A DNA stretch of 64,000 bases from Hordeum vulgare subsp. vulgare (lineage: Eukaryota > Streptophyta > Magnoliopsida > Poales > Poaceae): assembly GCF_904849725.1 (NCBI RefSeq), contig NC_058524.1:349119823-349183822 (forward strand), written 5' to 3'. The position numbers and the translations under genes are program-made. Positions 47,201 through 56,167 of the stretch are shown here, in pieces (position 1 is the first letter of the stretch; each line of letters opens with the position of its first letter). Under the pieces are notes generated by a model, which was given only the letters and a program-made list of their open reading frames with translations, did not search any database and had not been told where the DNA came from.

Positions 47201-48584
47201 TTGTGTTTGTCTAACTGTTGGTTAGATATAAATCTCAGAATGCATGGTCATCTTACATTTTGGAAGACAGGGTACCATATATAGACTGTGTGTTACAACC
47301 CTTATTATAACACCATATATAGAACTATGTGAAAGAATATTGCCCCTTTATGATTTACCTAAGAATATAATGATATGTTACTGTCATTACAAGCATCAAC
47401 ACAAACCAGTCAGATGGTACTGCTGCAACGCGCAGAGTATGCTACTATGCATGCATTGAAGGTTGAAGGATATACCAAAGTGTGCAAAGCAAAAGAGCAT
47501 ATTTAATAGGCTTAAACTGTTAGTGATTCTATTTTGAAAACTGAAACAGCATCAGTGAATGCTGCTCAATGCTCATAAACCATGACAAATCACCAGTGTT
47601 TTCTGCAAACAAGAAAACTGAGGATAATGATTTAACTAGAATATCAATGTGCTCCTTTGGGACCATTTATTTGCTAGGTGCTTGTGAACAACATAAGTAT
47701 TAACATATAACTCATTCCTAAAATGTACACACAAACCAAACCACCGCACATCCTTACATAATCATCATAAGCTATCATATAGGAGTATGCACTACAGGAA
47801 GAATCCAGATTGTTACACAATATAAGTTATGATTGCATTCCTATGTCAGATACCACCACTACTGAGTTATATCATTTACAGGGAAATCATGACAAGGCAA
47901 AGCAGCAAACCTCACGTAACGGATGCAATGCACCCAGGTATGGTGCTCCTTCCGCTTGAGCCCAATCTGCAGCTTCCACCCGGTAGGGAGGTGATCCCCA
48001 AAGAAGGCTGCGTCCACAAACTTCCTCCGCCGCCTCTGACTCACCCACTGTCCTTGGAGGCAATTGATGAACTCCATCAGCTCCGCCTCCGACATAAGGC
48101 CGGCTGTCTGCCTCCGTAACTCCTCGCCGTATGGGTCGACGAGCCCAGCGAGACTCACAAGATCAACGGAGACCCCCTTGGAGTTTGTAGTCTCCCGGTC
48201 GGGGTCGGGAGACGGTAGGTCTAGGGTTTCGGGTGGAGGCGGGGGCGAGGGTGGGCAGGAGGGGTCTTCACGGGCGAAGAGACGACGGAGATGGTAGGCG
48301 ACGAGCTGGTTCTCGGGGTTGTTGCCTGCTGACGGCGTAATGGAGGAAGGGGGGGTGGGGAGGGAGGAGGAGGCGGCCGCGGCGAGGCGGAGTCGGGAGA
48401 AAGTCTGCTTACGGGACCCCGCGCTCTCGTTGAATACAGCACGGTCGATCTTGAGAGGCGGGAGCGGGTCGGCGTCGGGGCAGCTCCGCGGAGCGACTGC
48501 GTGGAGGGAGGCGGCGGAGAGGGCTTCCAGATCAGACTGCGCGAGCACGCGGAGGTCCACCACGGGGAGCATCTCTGAAGCCAT
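25615..48584 (-). CDS. Methyl-CpG-binding domain protein with C2H2 fingers and C-terminal zinc ribbon (MBD8-like)
   Basis: The coding sequence is split into four exons: 48584-47911, 29830-29686, 29617-27812 and 26289-25615. Joined they give 3300 bases, 1099 aa plus stop, with every junction in phase and no internal stop. An MBD spans about residues 195-250 (LPTGWKLQIGLKRKE, then VSPRGHQFRTCEEV), with its codon 225 split by intron 1. Two C2H2 fingers follow at Cys321-His342 (CX2CX12HX4H) and Cys368-His388 (CX2CX12HX3H), separated by a basic KKAKKRRK likely nuclear signal. A long Ser/Asn-rich middle leads to about six degenerate 20-residue SSQF...GP repeats and a zinc ribbon with Cys1053, 1056, 1078 and 1081. 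By family it should be a nuclear chromatin protein reading DNA; whether it binds methylated CpG is not shown here. Start at 48584 is chosen because upstream codons look like UTR and the context has purine at -3 and G at +4. Confidence 0.88.
26906..26982. mobile_element. Stowaway MITE in intron 3
   Basis: The 77-bp element is flanked by TA and is almost a perfect palindrome; ACCATAATATATGACATTTT pairs with its complement around a five-base loop. Confidence 0.88.
27322..27422. mobile_element. Stowaway MITE in intron 3
   Basis: Terminal repeats are CTCCCTCCATGCCATATTAG and CTAATATGGGACGGAGGG, with TA on the left (27320-27321). The right TA is not conserved. Confidence 0.82.
27548..27604 (-). 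repeat. Duplicate of the exon 3 / intron 3 boundary
   Basis: These 57 bases repeat 27774-27830, with four differences seen. The copied part includes the last bases of exon 3 and its GTAAAATT donor. It sits 226 bases further into intron 3. Confidence 0.85.
27586..27601 (-). other. Candidate 16-nt cryptic exon in intron 3
   Basis: On the minus strand a ten-T tract and TTACCTTTCAG precede CACAACCCTGGATCAG, which is followed by GTAAAATT. Both splice signals are good. Inclusion would add 16 bases between exons 3 and 4, shift the frame and stop early in exon 4, removing the zinc ribbon. There is no expression evidence. Confidence 0.4.
27812..29617 (-). CDS. MBD gene exon 3
   Basis: This large exon of 602 codons starts after TTTCACAG and ends CAG|GTAAAATT. 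It carries both C2H2 fingers and the basic linker near its start. A long low-complexity Ser/Asn-rich region follows. Confidence 0.9.
29686..29830 (-). CDS. MBD gene exon 2
   Basis: The acceptor TACATTCCAG ends at 29831 and the donor is GTAAG at 29685-29681. The 145-base exon completes the MBD (SPRGHQFRTCEEVSVHLMSL) and ends in SDDYGEDD. Intron 2, 29618-29685, is only 68 bases. Confidence 0.88.
29985..31708 (+). pseudogene. L1-type LINE, 5' piece (ORF1 end and endonuclease)
   Basis: The first part reads in pieces like the C-terminal region of a Triticeae LINE ORF1 (QPLTFSPRRGRSA followed by an alanine-rich tail). From about 31014 an apurinic endonuclease domain follows: IVIWNVRGA-like start, IVCLQETKM, and ends near SDHSPLLLDC. 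Several frameshifts and stops are present, so no single frame survives. The 5' boundary is approximate and I found no clear target duplication. Confidence 0.75.
31709..32055 (+). repeat. Copia LTR 1
   Basis: It begins TGATGGATAAGTC and ends GGTCTAACA, with the last ten bases duplicated. A PBS-like TGGTAGCAGGGC follows at 32058. It has two copies of a 26-bp GCAGCACATGGTCC unit. Confidence 0.85.
32249..36890 (+). pseudogene. Copia gag-pol, copy 1, heavily mutated
   Basis: Readable in order: an Ala/Glu-rich N-terminus (MSAGRSQHTATS), UBN2-type gag, a zinc knuckle damaged to CHNS, protease, integrase, reverse transcriptase with YVDD, and RNase H. Faults include frameshifts near 33140, 33530, 34090 and 34510, a stop at 35040, a TAG replacing Trp at about 35495, and a 26-bp tandem duplication at 35663-35714 that shifts the RT frame. 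The protease motif is NTG rather than DTG (codon 33681-33683), removing the catalytic Asp. The tail after RNase H is also out of frame. None of its enzymes can be whole. Confidence 0.85.
35663..35714 (+). repeat. 26-bp tandem duplication in copia RT
   Basis: The block starting GCTGGCGTGTCC at 35663 is repeated at 35689. Twenty-six is not a multiple of three, so it changes the frame. Confidence 0.9.
36934..37273 (+). repeat. Copia LTR 2
   Basis: It is preceded by a purine-rich CTTAGGGCGAGAA and followed by TGGTATCAGGGC, a tRNA-Met-type PBS. It has three copies of the 26-bp unit compared with two in LTR 1. Confidence 0.88.
37467..39382 (+). pseudogene. Copia gag-protease, copy 2, truncated
   Basis: The same gag N-terminus as copy 1 is followed by a TAG at about 37788, then gag in frame, a frameshift near 38520, an intact CX2CX4HX4C zinc knuckle (CHNCGRLGHWANEC), and a protease with an intact DTG. 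The copy ends in the pre-integrase region where LINE sequence begins. Confidence 0.83.
39383..39564 (+). pseudogene. LINE fragment between copia and Sukkula LTR
   Basis: It reads FHFDDFWVRLDGL and LTSWSAHTVGNVRHKLA in shifted frames, the linker between the endonuclease and reverse transcriptase of the interrupted LINE. It continues at 44071 after the solo LTR. Confidence 0.75.
39565..44070 (+). mobile_element. Sukkula solo LTR with perfect target-site duplication
   Basis: It begins TGTAACAGCCCG and ends GGGCGTGACA, 4506 bases, flanked on both sides by CTAGC (39560-39564 and 44071-44075). Removing it restores a continuous LINE reading. Its ends match the Sukkula LTR at 11416-15435, but the middle (about 40250-42000) differs and lacks the tRNA-like modules. 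Such solo LTRs arise by recombination between the two LTRs of a full element. Confidence 0.9.
44071..46767 (+). pseudogene. LINE, 3' piece (reverse transcriptase and zinc-binding domain)
   Basis: Pieces in several frames show EEIWNAVKQLPACTTPGPD, LLPKHADA, PISLIHLVTK, and YADD at 45220-45231, the L1-type reverse transcriptase core. A CPLCDHAP zinc-binding motif of the RVT C-terminal domain lies near 46350. The end is a short A-run (46761-46767) after a GAAACGCAAAGGTCC 3' UTR typical of Triticeae LINEs. Many stops and frameshifts make it inactive. Confidence 0.82.
46768..47910 (-). other. Original 5' part of MBD intron 1
   Basis: AT-rich sequence without gene or clear transposon. A small inverted repeat near 47115-47205 (GTTATGTCAATATGACAC and AGTGATAACATTGG-type relatives) is present but not assigned. 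Confidence 0.55.
47911..48584 (-). CDS. MBD gene exon 1 (coding part)
   Basis: It encodes residues 1-224 plus two bases of codon 225: an N-terminal LRVLAQSDLEALSAASLHAV segment, an NESAGSRKQTFSRLRL block, a Pro-rich stretch and the first half of the MBD ending IRYV. The donor is AG|GTTTGC at 47910. Choosing the GTGAGG donor five bases upstream would break the frame and lose the VSPRG MBD motif. GC content is much higher than in the other exons. Confidence 0.88.
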
Positions 48585-48896
48585 TACCACCGTCGCGACA
48601 CGGCGGCAGCGTGCTCGGGCGGGAGGACGCAGCAGTCGGCCGGAGCGGCGGAGGTGCCCCGATGCGAGCGTGCCGCTCTTCGAGGAGACGGGCGCGGGGG
48701 GGCGGGGGTTAGGCAATTGAGGGCGTCTTCGACAACTCTCCCCGGCCGTCAACTCCCAGCTCCACTCCACCAAATCTCAATAAAACACTCTCCTTGAAAG
48801 AGCATGGTTAAGAGCATGTTTGGGACGGACTCTTCTCCTCTTTAAAATTCTTCGCTTCACAAAACACAAGTCAAACATAATATCTACAGGACGTAC
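48585..48896 (-). promoter_or_regulatory. 5' UTR and proximal promoter of the MBD gene
   Basis: A GC-rich stretch directly upstream of the ATG becomes AT-rich beyond about 48780. Only about 310 bases separate the start codon from a copia LTR. No clear TATA box can be fixed. Confidence 0.4.
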
Positions 48897-50029
48897 TGTT
48901 ATAATTAGTGGGCTTAGTCCATCTATAAATTCTAAAATCTTAAATTAAGCCCATAAGTAAAATGAAAAGTGATGGTATGTTGGTGCTAAAGTTTAGTCTC
49001 ATGACGTTAGTTGAGGAAGAGTTGAACCTTTTTATATAGTGAGTTCTCCCATCACTCTAAGTGTGTTGAAAAAAGAAAGGAGAAGACCACACGCGTGCGT
49101 TCGCTCGCCTCGCAATCGTGTACGTGCGACATGCGAACATGCGAATTCCGATCTATTGCCTTGCGGGGGCATGGCTTCCTTTTACCGTTTTATTTTTATG
49201 TCTTGGCAGACAAGTTAAAAATTCCTTGTCCGGTAAGTATACTAATTGGAAACCAAGTCGGTTTGAGACGTGACCGCTACAAGGAACCGACATTGGTCCT
49301 CCTATATATACTGATTATCATGGTCGGCCAAAGACACATCGAAAACATCTATGATTTTGCCTCGCCTCACAACTTGTGTTGCCGTCGTAGTCTACCTCAT
49401 CTTGAGCGTCGGCATGCATCGGCGTGCGAGAGATCAGGTCTCCGGAATCGTTCGTCTTTGCGATCCTGCACGAAAGAGGACGAATTAGGTTTTTTGGAAG
49501 CGCTTCGCGCGACTGCTCAAATTCTTCACCACGGGTCGTCTATCGTCCAAGTCGAGCACTGCTACTCATCGTCGTCTTCGTCGCCATCAACAAAGAATCT
49601 TCGCCAACATCTTCATCAACACAGTCGCTCCTGCTGCAACTAACGAATAATACGTTACTCGCGATTTGTTAATGTTCATCGGTGTAGTTGCTGCTTCTTG
49701 CGCGGTGATGTTGTGCATGTTCGGTTGCTCTTCTAGATTCTAGAGTATTGCATGTTATCTTCTGTTATAGTCATGAATTATTTGTTGGAATTAACCATGA
49801 ACTTGCCTAATATTCCAACAATCCAAAAAATTAATCGTAGGCAATTTTCTAAGTTAATTATGGCTGGATTTGCTCATGCACTCAGGCCGGATAAGTTTAC
49901 CGGTGTGCCCTTTAAGAGGTGTGAATTGAGATCCACGCTCTCGCTTACTGCTCTGAAAGTTTTCATGTTAGTGCTGGCATGCCAGAGGGAGCTTCTGATG
50001 AGGATCAGAGAAAGTTTCAGGAAGCCAAT
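48897..50029 (+). mobile_element. Ty1/copia element, 5' part
   Basis: An LTR-like region begins around TGTTATAATTAG at 48897, has a TATATATA box near 49302, and leads to a gag start at 49797. It is cut at 50029 by a Sukkula LTR. The LTR end and PBS were not located with confidence. A long frame at 49095-49643 is LTR sequence, not a gene. Confidence 0.65.
49797..50029 (+). pseudogene. Copia gag N-terminus, frameshifted and interrupted
   Basis: It reads MNLPNIPTIQKINRRQF, IMAGFAHALRPDKFTGV, TALKVF, then changes frame near 49965 and continues as MPEGASDEDQRKFQEAN. The reading stops at the Sukkula insertion. This is a typical Triticeae copia gag. Confidence 0.8.
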
Positions 50030-51357
50030 TGTAACGTCCAAGATGCGATCATATCCTTATTTTGGCACGAGGGCCTCGATAGGGATAGAACCGCATCACG
50101 TCGTTTCGCAAGAATGAATATCATTACAAGTACATGTATTGAAGAGATGAGTATATGAAATTGGCTTACACTCACCACAAGCTACAACAGATTCACATCA
50201 ATACAACAATATACAGTCATCACGAAGAAGAGCAGGGTTTGACTACGGATGAAAACAAACGATAAAATAACGACGTCCATCCTTGCTATGCCATGCTGCC
50301 GGCCTGAAACCCATCCTAGATCGATGAAGAAGAAAAAGAAGAACTCCAAATAGAACTATCATCAAGCTCATGTCAAAGTAACCCTTTACCTATACCTGGA
50401 ACTCGTATTGTAGTAATATGTGAGCCGCGGGGGACTCAGCAATCTCATTTCCAAAGGTATCAAGATTAGCAAAGCTTAATGGATGAGGTATAATTAAGTG
50501 GCGAGGTTGCAGCAAGCGACTAAGCATTTATTTGATGTGGCTAACTTACGAGTACAAGAATAAAAGAGGAGGGTGATATACGCATAGCGAACGTAAATTA
50601 ATGATGATCAAATGAATGATCCTGAACACCTACTTACGTCAGACATACCCCCATTGTGTCATCGGTCGGAGAAAGGAACTCACGAGAGATACAGTCACGG
50701 TTACGCACACATTTGGCATATTTTAGTTAAGCTTACTTTAAGTTATCTAGAACCGGATGTTAAACAAAGTTTCCAGGTTTGCCACATAAACGCGGGCACG
50801 GCTTTCCGAAAGATTTAACCTTGCGGGGGTGCTCCAACTAGTCCATCACAAATTACCACAAGCCGCATAGAAAACCTCAATCACGAAACTCGTGATCTCC
50901 TCGGATTCCTTAATGGGAAATCTCAACTCTAAGATAACCCAAAGCATCACTGGTATCTTGATGCACAAGATATTTCGTAGAAGATAAAACAAGTCCAGCA
51001 AGGCCGCCCGACGCGTCGACGAACCCGTTAGGAGCCGTGTATCTCGTTCTCAGGACACAACCAGATGGGAAAGCCTACGAGTAAAACCAAACCTCGAGTT
51101 GCCCCGTGGTGGCCCCGCAGCATTGCCCTTTTTGGACCAACACTCATGAGGAGCATTGGCGCGGGGGTTGATTAAGTTTCCTCTGGTTAATTACTTCCTA
51201 TGCGGCTCATTAGTTATTAGGAAAATAGTACCAAAGTTGGGCCTTGCCACACAAGTTTTAACTAAGACGAATTATCAAGGGGGTCCCCATAACAACCCCG
51301 GGCGTGTTATGAGCAATCAATTATGGAATATAACACCGGTAGTCGAAACTAAGGCGG
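50030..51357 (-). mobile_element. Sukkula LTR, 3' part, interrupted
   Basis: It starts TGTAACGTCCAAGATGCG, the reverse of the Sukkula LTR end, and matches 11416-12750 throughout. It is broken at 51357 by the next element inside AACTAAGGCGG; the solo LTR shows that AAAGG-type sequence should follow. Confidence 0.85.
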
Positions 51358-52433
51358 TGTCGTGGATATAAGCCTGGCAGTAGATGTGTAGGGTAGGAAA
51401 GTAGAGGGCAAAGTCCTAGCTACGACAAGGTTGTATGAGTTCAGGCCCCTCTGCGGTGGAGGTAACAGCCCTACGTCTCGGTGCTCTTGGAGCTTTAGTG
51501 TCGAGTGGAATATGAATGTTACAGAATGCGAACCCCTGTGCCAGAGGGGAGGGGTGGCTTATATAGAGTGCGCCGCGCCTCATAAGTGTCCAACCTTCAA
51601 GGGTGCAATAAGTGAGATTGAATGCATGCGTTACAGGTAATGTTTGCCATAAATGACATTAACTACAGTAGTCTAACATCTCACCGTTAGCCTCGCTAGA
51701 ACGGCTTCTGGTCTTCTATGTTGACTGGCTTCTGGTCTTTACCGAGTGGAATCCAGTCGTCGAGTATTAAGTAATCTTCCGAGTGGTTCTTTACCGAGTG
51801 GATCAGAGGTTGTCTTAATCCAGTCGGTAAGTATATTGTGATCCTTAAGCTAATAATGAGGTGCCCTTGGGTACGACTTATAGGTCAGGCCTATGACCCT
51901 ACCATAGGGCTATAACCCCATCATCCGAATGGGTCGAGGTTAGAGTGGTGAAGGTGCAATTGCAAATCTTGGCATAGCAGACTGAATTTGAATGTTCTTC
52001 AAAGCTTCGCCGAATTAGATGTCGATTGCAATCTTCATCATTTGCCTTGATCGATTCTGCTTGGAACAAAATATCTGAGTGGATTTGAAGATCCGAGTTA
52101 GCAAACGAAACGGTGCGTCTGACAAGATCTTTTGACGTGACCAATCACCCTGTTTGTTCCGGATTTTCTGGGATTCGAAAATTTCAGTTGCCGCGCGTTA
52201 CGCCATCAAGTGGATCTTGTCGCCTCTATTCCCGCGCCTCTATCTCCGCCACGTATCTCGCGGTGGCCTGTGAAGGGATAAGTCAAGGGCCCACTTGCAA
52301 GTGGCCCAGTCAGCTGGTTATAAAAGCATCAAGCGCTAGGGTTTGGAACGTCATCGTCTTCTTCCTCTCGCATGTCCTTCCTGTTCTTTAGCCACCAATG
52401 CAAACTGAAGCAATCAATCACATTGCCGCCACC
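51358..52433 (+). repeat. LTR and leader of the gypsy-like element
   Basis: About 1.1 kb without a credible gene. It contains a TATATAGAG stretch near 51561 and repeated GAGTGG/CGAGT words that recur across the element. The LTR end was not located. Confidence 0.5.
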
Positions 52434-55400
52434 ATGACGAAGGGACAAATTGGCAAGTTGGAGAAGGCGAAGAAGAAGGGCGTCGTCAAGTCGAAGAAGC
52501 AAACTCTATCGCCGGGCTGGATTTAGGGGGATTTCCTCCGATCCATTGTGCGGAAGGAGGATCTCCTCGAACTCGTCGAGCATGACATGCTGGCGGACAA
52601 GTCTTGGAGGCTCCCTGGAGACGAGACTGAGCCCGAGCCGCGGGAGGGAGAACGGGTTCTCCTCCTGACCCACGTCGAAAGAGGTTTCTCTCTGCCGCCC
52701 CATCCTTTCATTAGGGGGTTCTTGAACTTCTTTGGGGCGCAACTGCATCATTCCCCTCCAAACGCCATTGCGCATCTTTCTTGTTTCATCACCTTGTGCG
52801 AGTGTTTCTTGGGGTGTACTCCTCACTGGGGACTCTTCAAATCTATCTTCACCGTGCGATCTCAATCAGTGAAAAAAGTTAATCCGACTGATGACAAGAC
52901 TAATGTCATCCAGTTATGCGGAGGTTTAGGGCTCCAGAAGAGAGCCAAAAGTAGTTATCCTGCCATGACCTTTCCTGAATTGGTTCGTAACTGGAAAACT
53001 ACTTGGTTCTACTGTACTGATATTGCTTGCTCGAACATGTTGAGTGGACTCGCTCCCTTTACTCTAGAGCGACCTTGTGCTCCAAGGACGTTAACGTTGA
53101 TGAAGGAGGAGAAAACTCACGTTGGTCCCTTGTTCAAAACACTGACTGGACTGGTCCGCAACGGAGTGACAGGAATGGATCTATTAGAGACCTTCCTAGG
53201 TAGACGCATCCAACCTCTCCAGACTCGGGACCACACCATGTGGCATTACACTGGTTTTGAAGACTCCACTCGGTCTCATCCCGAGGAAGTGAGTGAAGAC
53301 ACAGTGGCAAAGTGGATCCGCAGAATAGCTGGTCCTTGCGATAATCCAATGGGGGCGAAAAGGGTCCTGCCCTTCTCACGTGACAATCCGCCGACCAACA
53401 AGGTTAGCTCTGTTGTATTAAACATTGTTGCGTTCAAACCGAGTGCTTGTGATTTCCTTGTCGACTGAGTTTGTGGATTGTATCTTGCAGGAGTGGACGA
53501 ACCTACATTCCCCGGTCCCGAATGGCAACACACTCGGCCTTGACAAGGGGAGCATGGAGGGCAGTGCGGAGAGTGAGGACTACGTCGACGATAGCGAAGA
53601 GATGGAGGAGGAGGAGTGAGAGGAGAGTGAGGAGGAAGATTCATCTCCTTCTCGCTCTGAGCCTCGGACCAAGCAGCGTCATGACCCCGCAAGCACTCCA
53701 AGTAAACCTTTGGCGCCGAGTGGCAGGATTGCCAAGCGCGTCAGGGGATCGTCTGGAGAACCAATGGAACAGCCCGCGAAGGTGTCCAAGCTCAGCAGAC
53801 CCAAGCCTCGAAAGGCCGTGCCTAGGATGAGGATTGCCATTCGAGTCGCTTCCGCGTAAGTGCTTGATCTTATGCTCTTATCCGAGTGAACATTTTGGTC
53901 GCTGATGACTGACTAAAATTGTCTTGACAGAGCTGCCACTTCTGTCACGTCGCCGCCGCGAGGAGACGAAGATCTTATGGAAGTTGACACCGCGAACGCA
54001 GCCACCTCACAACTAGGTATGAAGTTGATTTCTCATTCTGTGTCACTCTTCTGCCTGTACGTTTTCCTGACTGTAACTTCCGATGTTTCTGTCTGCCAGT
54101 CGTGCCTGCTGCGAGAGAAGTCATCCAGATGGACGACGACGATCAAAGGCAACCAGCTGTTGTGGTGGAACCCGTTATGTCTGAGGCGCCTGTGGCGACA
54201 ATTGCTGTTATGAGTGCTCCACCTGTTAGTTCAGTCGTTGTCACCACGACTCCGACTGGATTGCAGTCGAGCGTTCCAGTTATTTCTGCTGCGGCTTCAG
54301 CATTGATGTCCCCCGCGACCGTGTACGCCACACATCGTGTCCTTGAAGATTAGACTGGTGCCGCCAAGGAAGCTATGATCGAGGCACGACTAATGACGCA
54401 ACAAGCAAAAGGAGCCTATGACGCCATCGTCTCTGTGTACAACAACAAGGTGGTGCTGCAAGAAAACATTCGATTAAGTTCGATCGTAAGTTTGAATTCC
54501 GACTCACACCCACCGGGGGTTGCTTTTTTGTAGAATTGTCTTTGTTTCATTTGCGTTCAAGTGGGGTCACTCCGAGTGAACCCACTGGGTGTAGTCCCCG
54601 AGACCGCTGTCGGGTGCCTGCACTGGCAGTGGTCTTAATCAGTAGAGACTTTTTTGCCGTTCAAAATCAACCAGAGCTGATCTAGTTGAGTTCAGAATCC
54701 AGTGGGGGCACACTAAGTGCACCCACTGGGTGTAGTCCCCGAGACTATTATTAGTCGGGAGTGAGTGATAATAGTCTGAATTACTTGAGTGTATAGTGTA
54801 TTTGACTCAGCAGGGCAGACCTTGTCGAGTGTTAAACCAGTGGGGTCACGCCGAGTGAACCAAGTGGGTGTAGTCCCCAAGACTATTGTTGAATGCTTGC
54901 ATCATGAGTAGTCTGGATTTGAATGCTTGCATTATTTGTCGAGTGACTTGTATTTCTCCACTCGGAAGTAGAAGAATACTCGTGTCGAGTGAAAGTGATT
55001 TTTTCACTCGTGTAGAAGGCTTGCGAGATTGGTTCGCAGTACGCCCAGGTGGAATCTGAGAAGAACTAGTTGAAGCTGGAGTGTGATGCCATGAAAAAGT
55101 TGCTGGAAGACAAGGATGTGGTCCTTGCCGATTTGAAGAAGATGTTCGAAGCTGATGAATTGAAGCTTGCGGACGTTGAGAAGTTGAAGGCAGAAAATGA
55201 ACAGATGAAGACCGAAAGAGACGAATGGGCGAAGAAACTCCACTCCATTTCGAAAAGAGGAAATGCCTTAGAAAGTTTTGTAAGAGACTTCCTAGCAAAG
55301 ATGATTGAGTCTCTCATTGGTATGTTCCCTTTACCGAGTGAGTCTTTGCATTTTTTGTTGACTGACGTACAACTAATATTTCGTTGGTCTTCTGATGTAG

Positions 55401-55882
55401 AATTATGTCCTGATTTTGAGAAAGAGGCGTTCGAGGTGAAGCCATACTTGGATCCCATCAAGTTTCCTGTTCCCGATGACCTGGTCGTGGATGTGTATCG
55501 CTTCAACTGCCGCCTCGTTAAAGTCCAAGGATACTTCACTCGTGTGCGAGCTGCCGTGGGAAGAATCAACAAAGAGCTATGGCCTGAAGACACGTTTCTC
55601 GTCGGTCTCGATGCTGTGATGGAGCGCCTGGGTCGTGTCCCTGAGAGAGTCCAAGCATGTAAGAAATCAGTTGCTCGGCTTGGGGCTGATGTGGCTCTGT
55701 CTCTCGTCAGGGTCCATTGTAAGGAGACTCGAGAGGAGAAGTTGAAGGCACTGCAGGTTGCAAATACGAAGAAACTTCAGTTTGAAGACTTCATGGAGAC
55801 CTTCATTGATACTGCAACCCGCATCGTCGACGTCATCGACCTCGACACCTTCGTGGATCCGGCCAGTCCACGTGAGCCGTGA
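52434..55882 (+). pseudogene. Intron-containing transposon protein with Transposase_28-like domain
   Basis: From an ATG at 52434 the product begins MTKGQIGKLEKAKKKG and hits an in-frame TAG after about 30 codons (CAG to TAG likely). It then reads a domain with HPFIRGFLNFFGAQLHH and FITLCECFLGC, resembling the putative gypsy type transposon family (PF04195). Good splice signals define introns at 53403-53490, 53856-53930, 54017-54099 and 54485 to about 55015, plus one near 55320. Acidic and basic tails follow, with further stops at about 53619 and 54350. A coiled-coil-like segment (55070-55300) and a helical C-terminus end at 55882. The role in the element is unknown to me. Confidence 0.65.
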
Positions 55883-56167
55883 AAAGATGACCAGTCGTGA
55901 GAAAAAACATTGATTTGCCTCGGTATGCTGAGTGGTTTATGTAAACACTTTAAACTTCGTTCGGGTAAAAACCCGAGTGCCTTTCTCTTGCGCGGATAAC
56001 CTTGATCTGCGTCGGGTATCATTAATTTGCTTGCTTCGACTGAATTTGAGTTTATCTTTGTCGAATGAACTTTTTATTTTTTGGTGATGCTCTGGGCATA
56101 CACAAAGTCTTCTCACCCAAGCGAAGCTTGATTCGTAGTTGGGCAGGGATTTGGGCGGGATTTTGTC
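55883..56167 (+). other. Spacer before the tandem array
   Basis: Non-coding; no feature recognised apart from CGAGTG words shared with the rest of the element. Confidence 0.5.

Larger units (their letters stand above)
29831..47910 (-). other. MBD gene intron 1, about 18 kb, filled with nested transposons
   Basis: The intron runs from donor GTTTGC at 47910 to acceptor CAG at 29831. It contains a LINE in three pieces, a copia tandem array, and a Sukkula solo LTR, all on the strand opposite to the gene. Only about 150 bases at its 3' end and about 1.1 kb at its 5' end look like original intron. Confidence 0.85.

Noticed and set aside
47916..47920. Donor GTGAGG for MBD exon 1
   Set aside because: It looks stronger, but joining to exon 2 would need a codon boundary that the only good acceptor does not give; AG|GTTTGC restores VSPRG.
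47859..48773. Start of the MBD protein at an upstream in-frame ATG (48773)
   Set aside because: The 63 extra residues are Arg/Pro/Ser-rich UTR-like sequence; the second ATG gives the expected MASEMLPVVDL start.
49095..49643. 182-codon frame upstream of the copia gag
   Set aside because: It lies in LTR-like sequence before a gag start, with no recognisable protein and odd composition.
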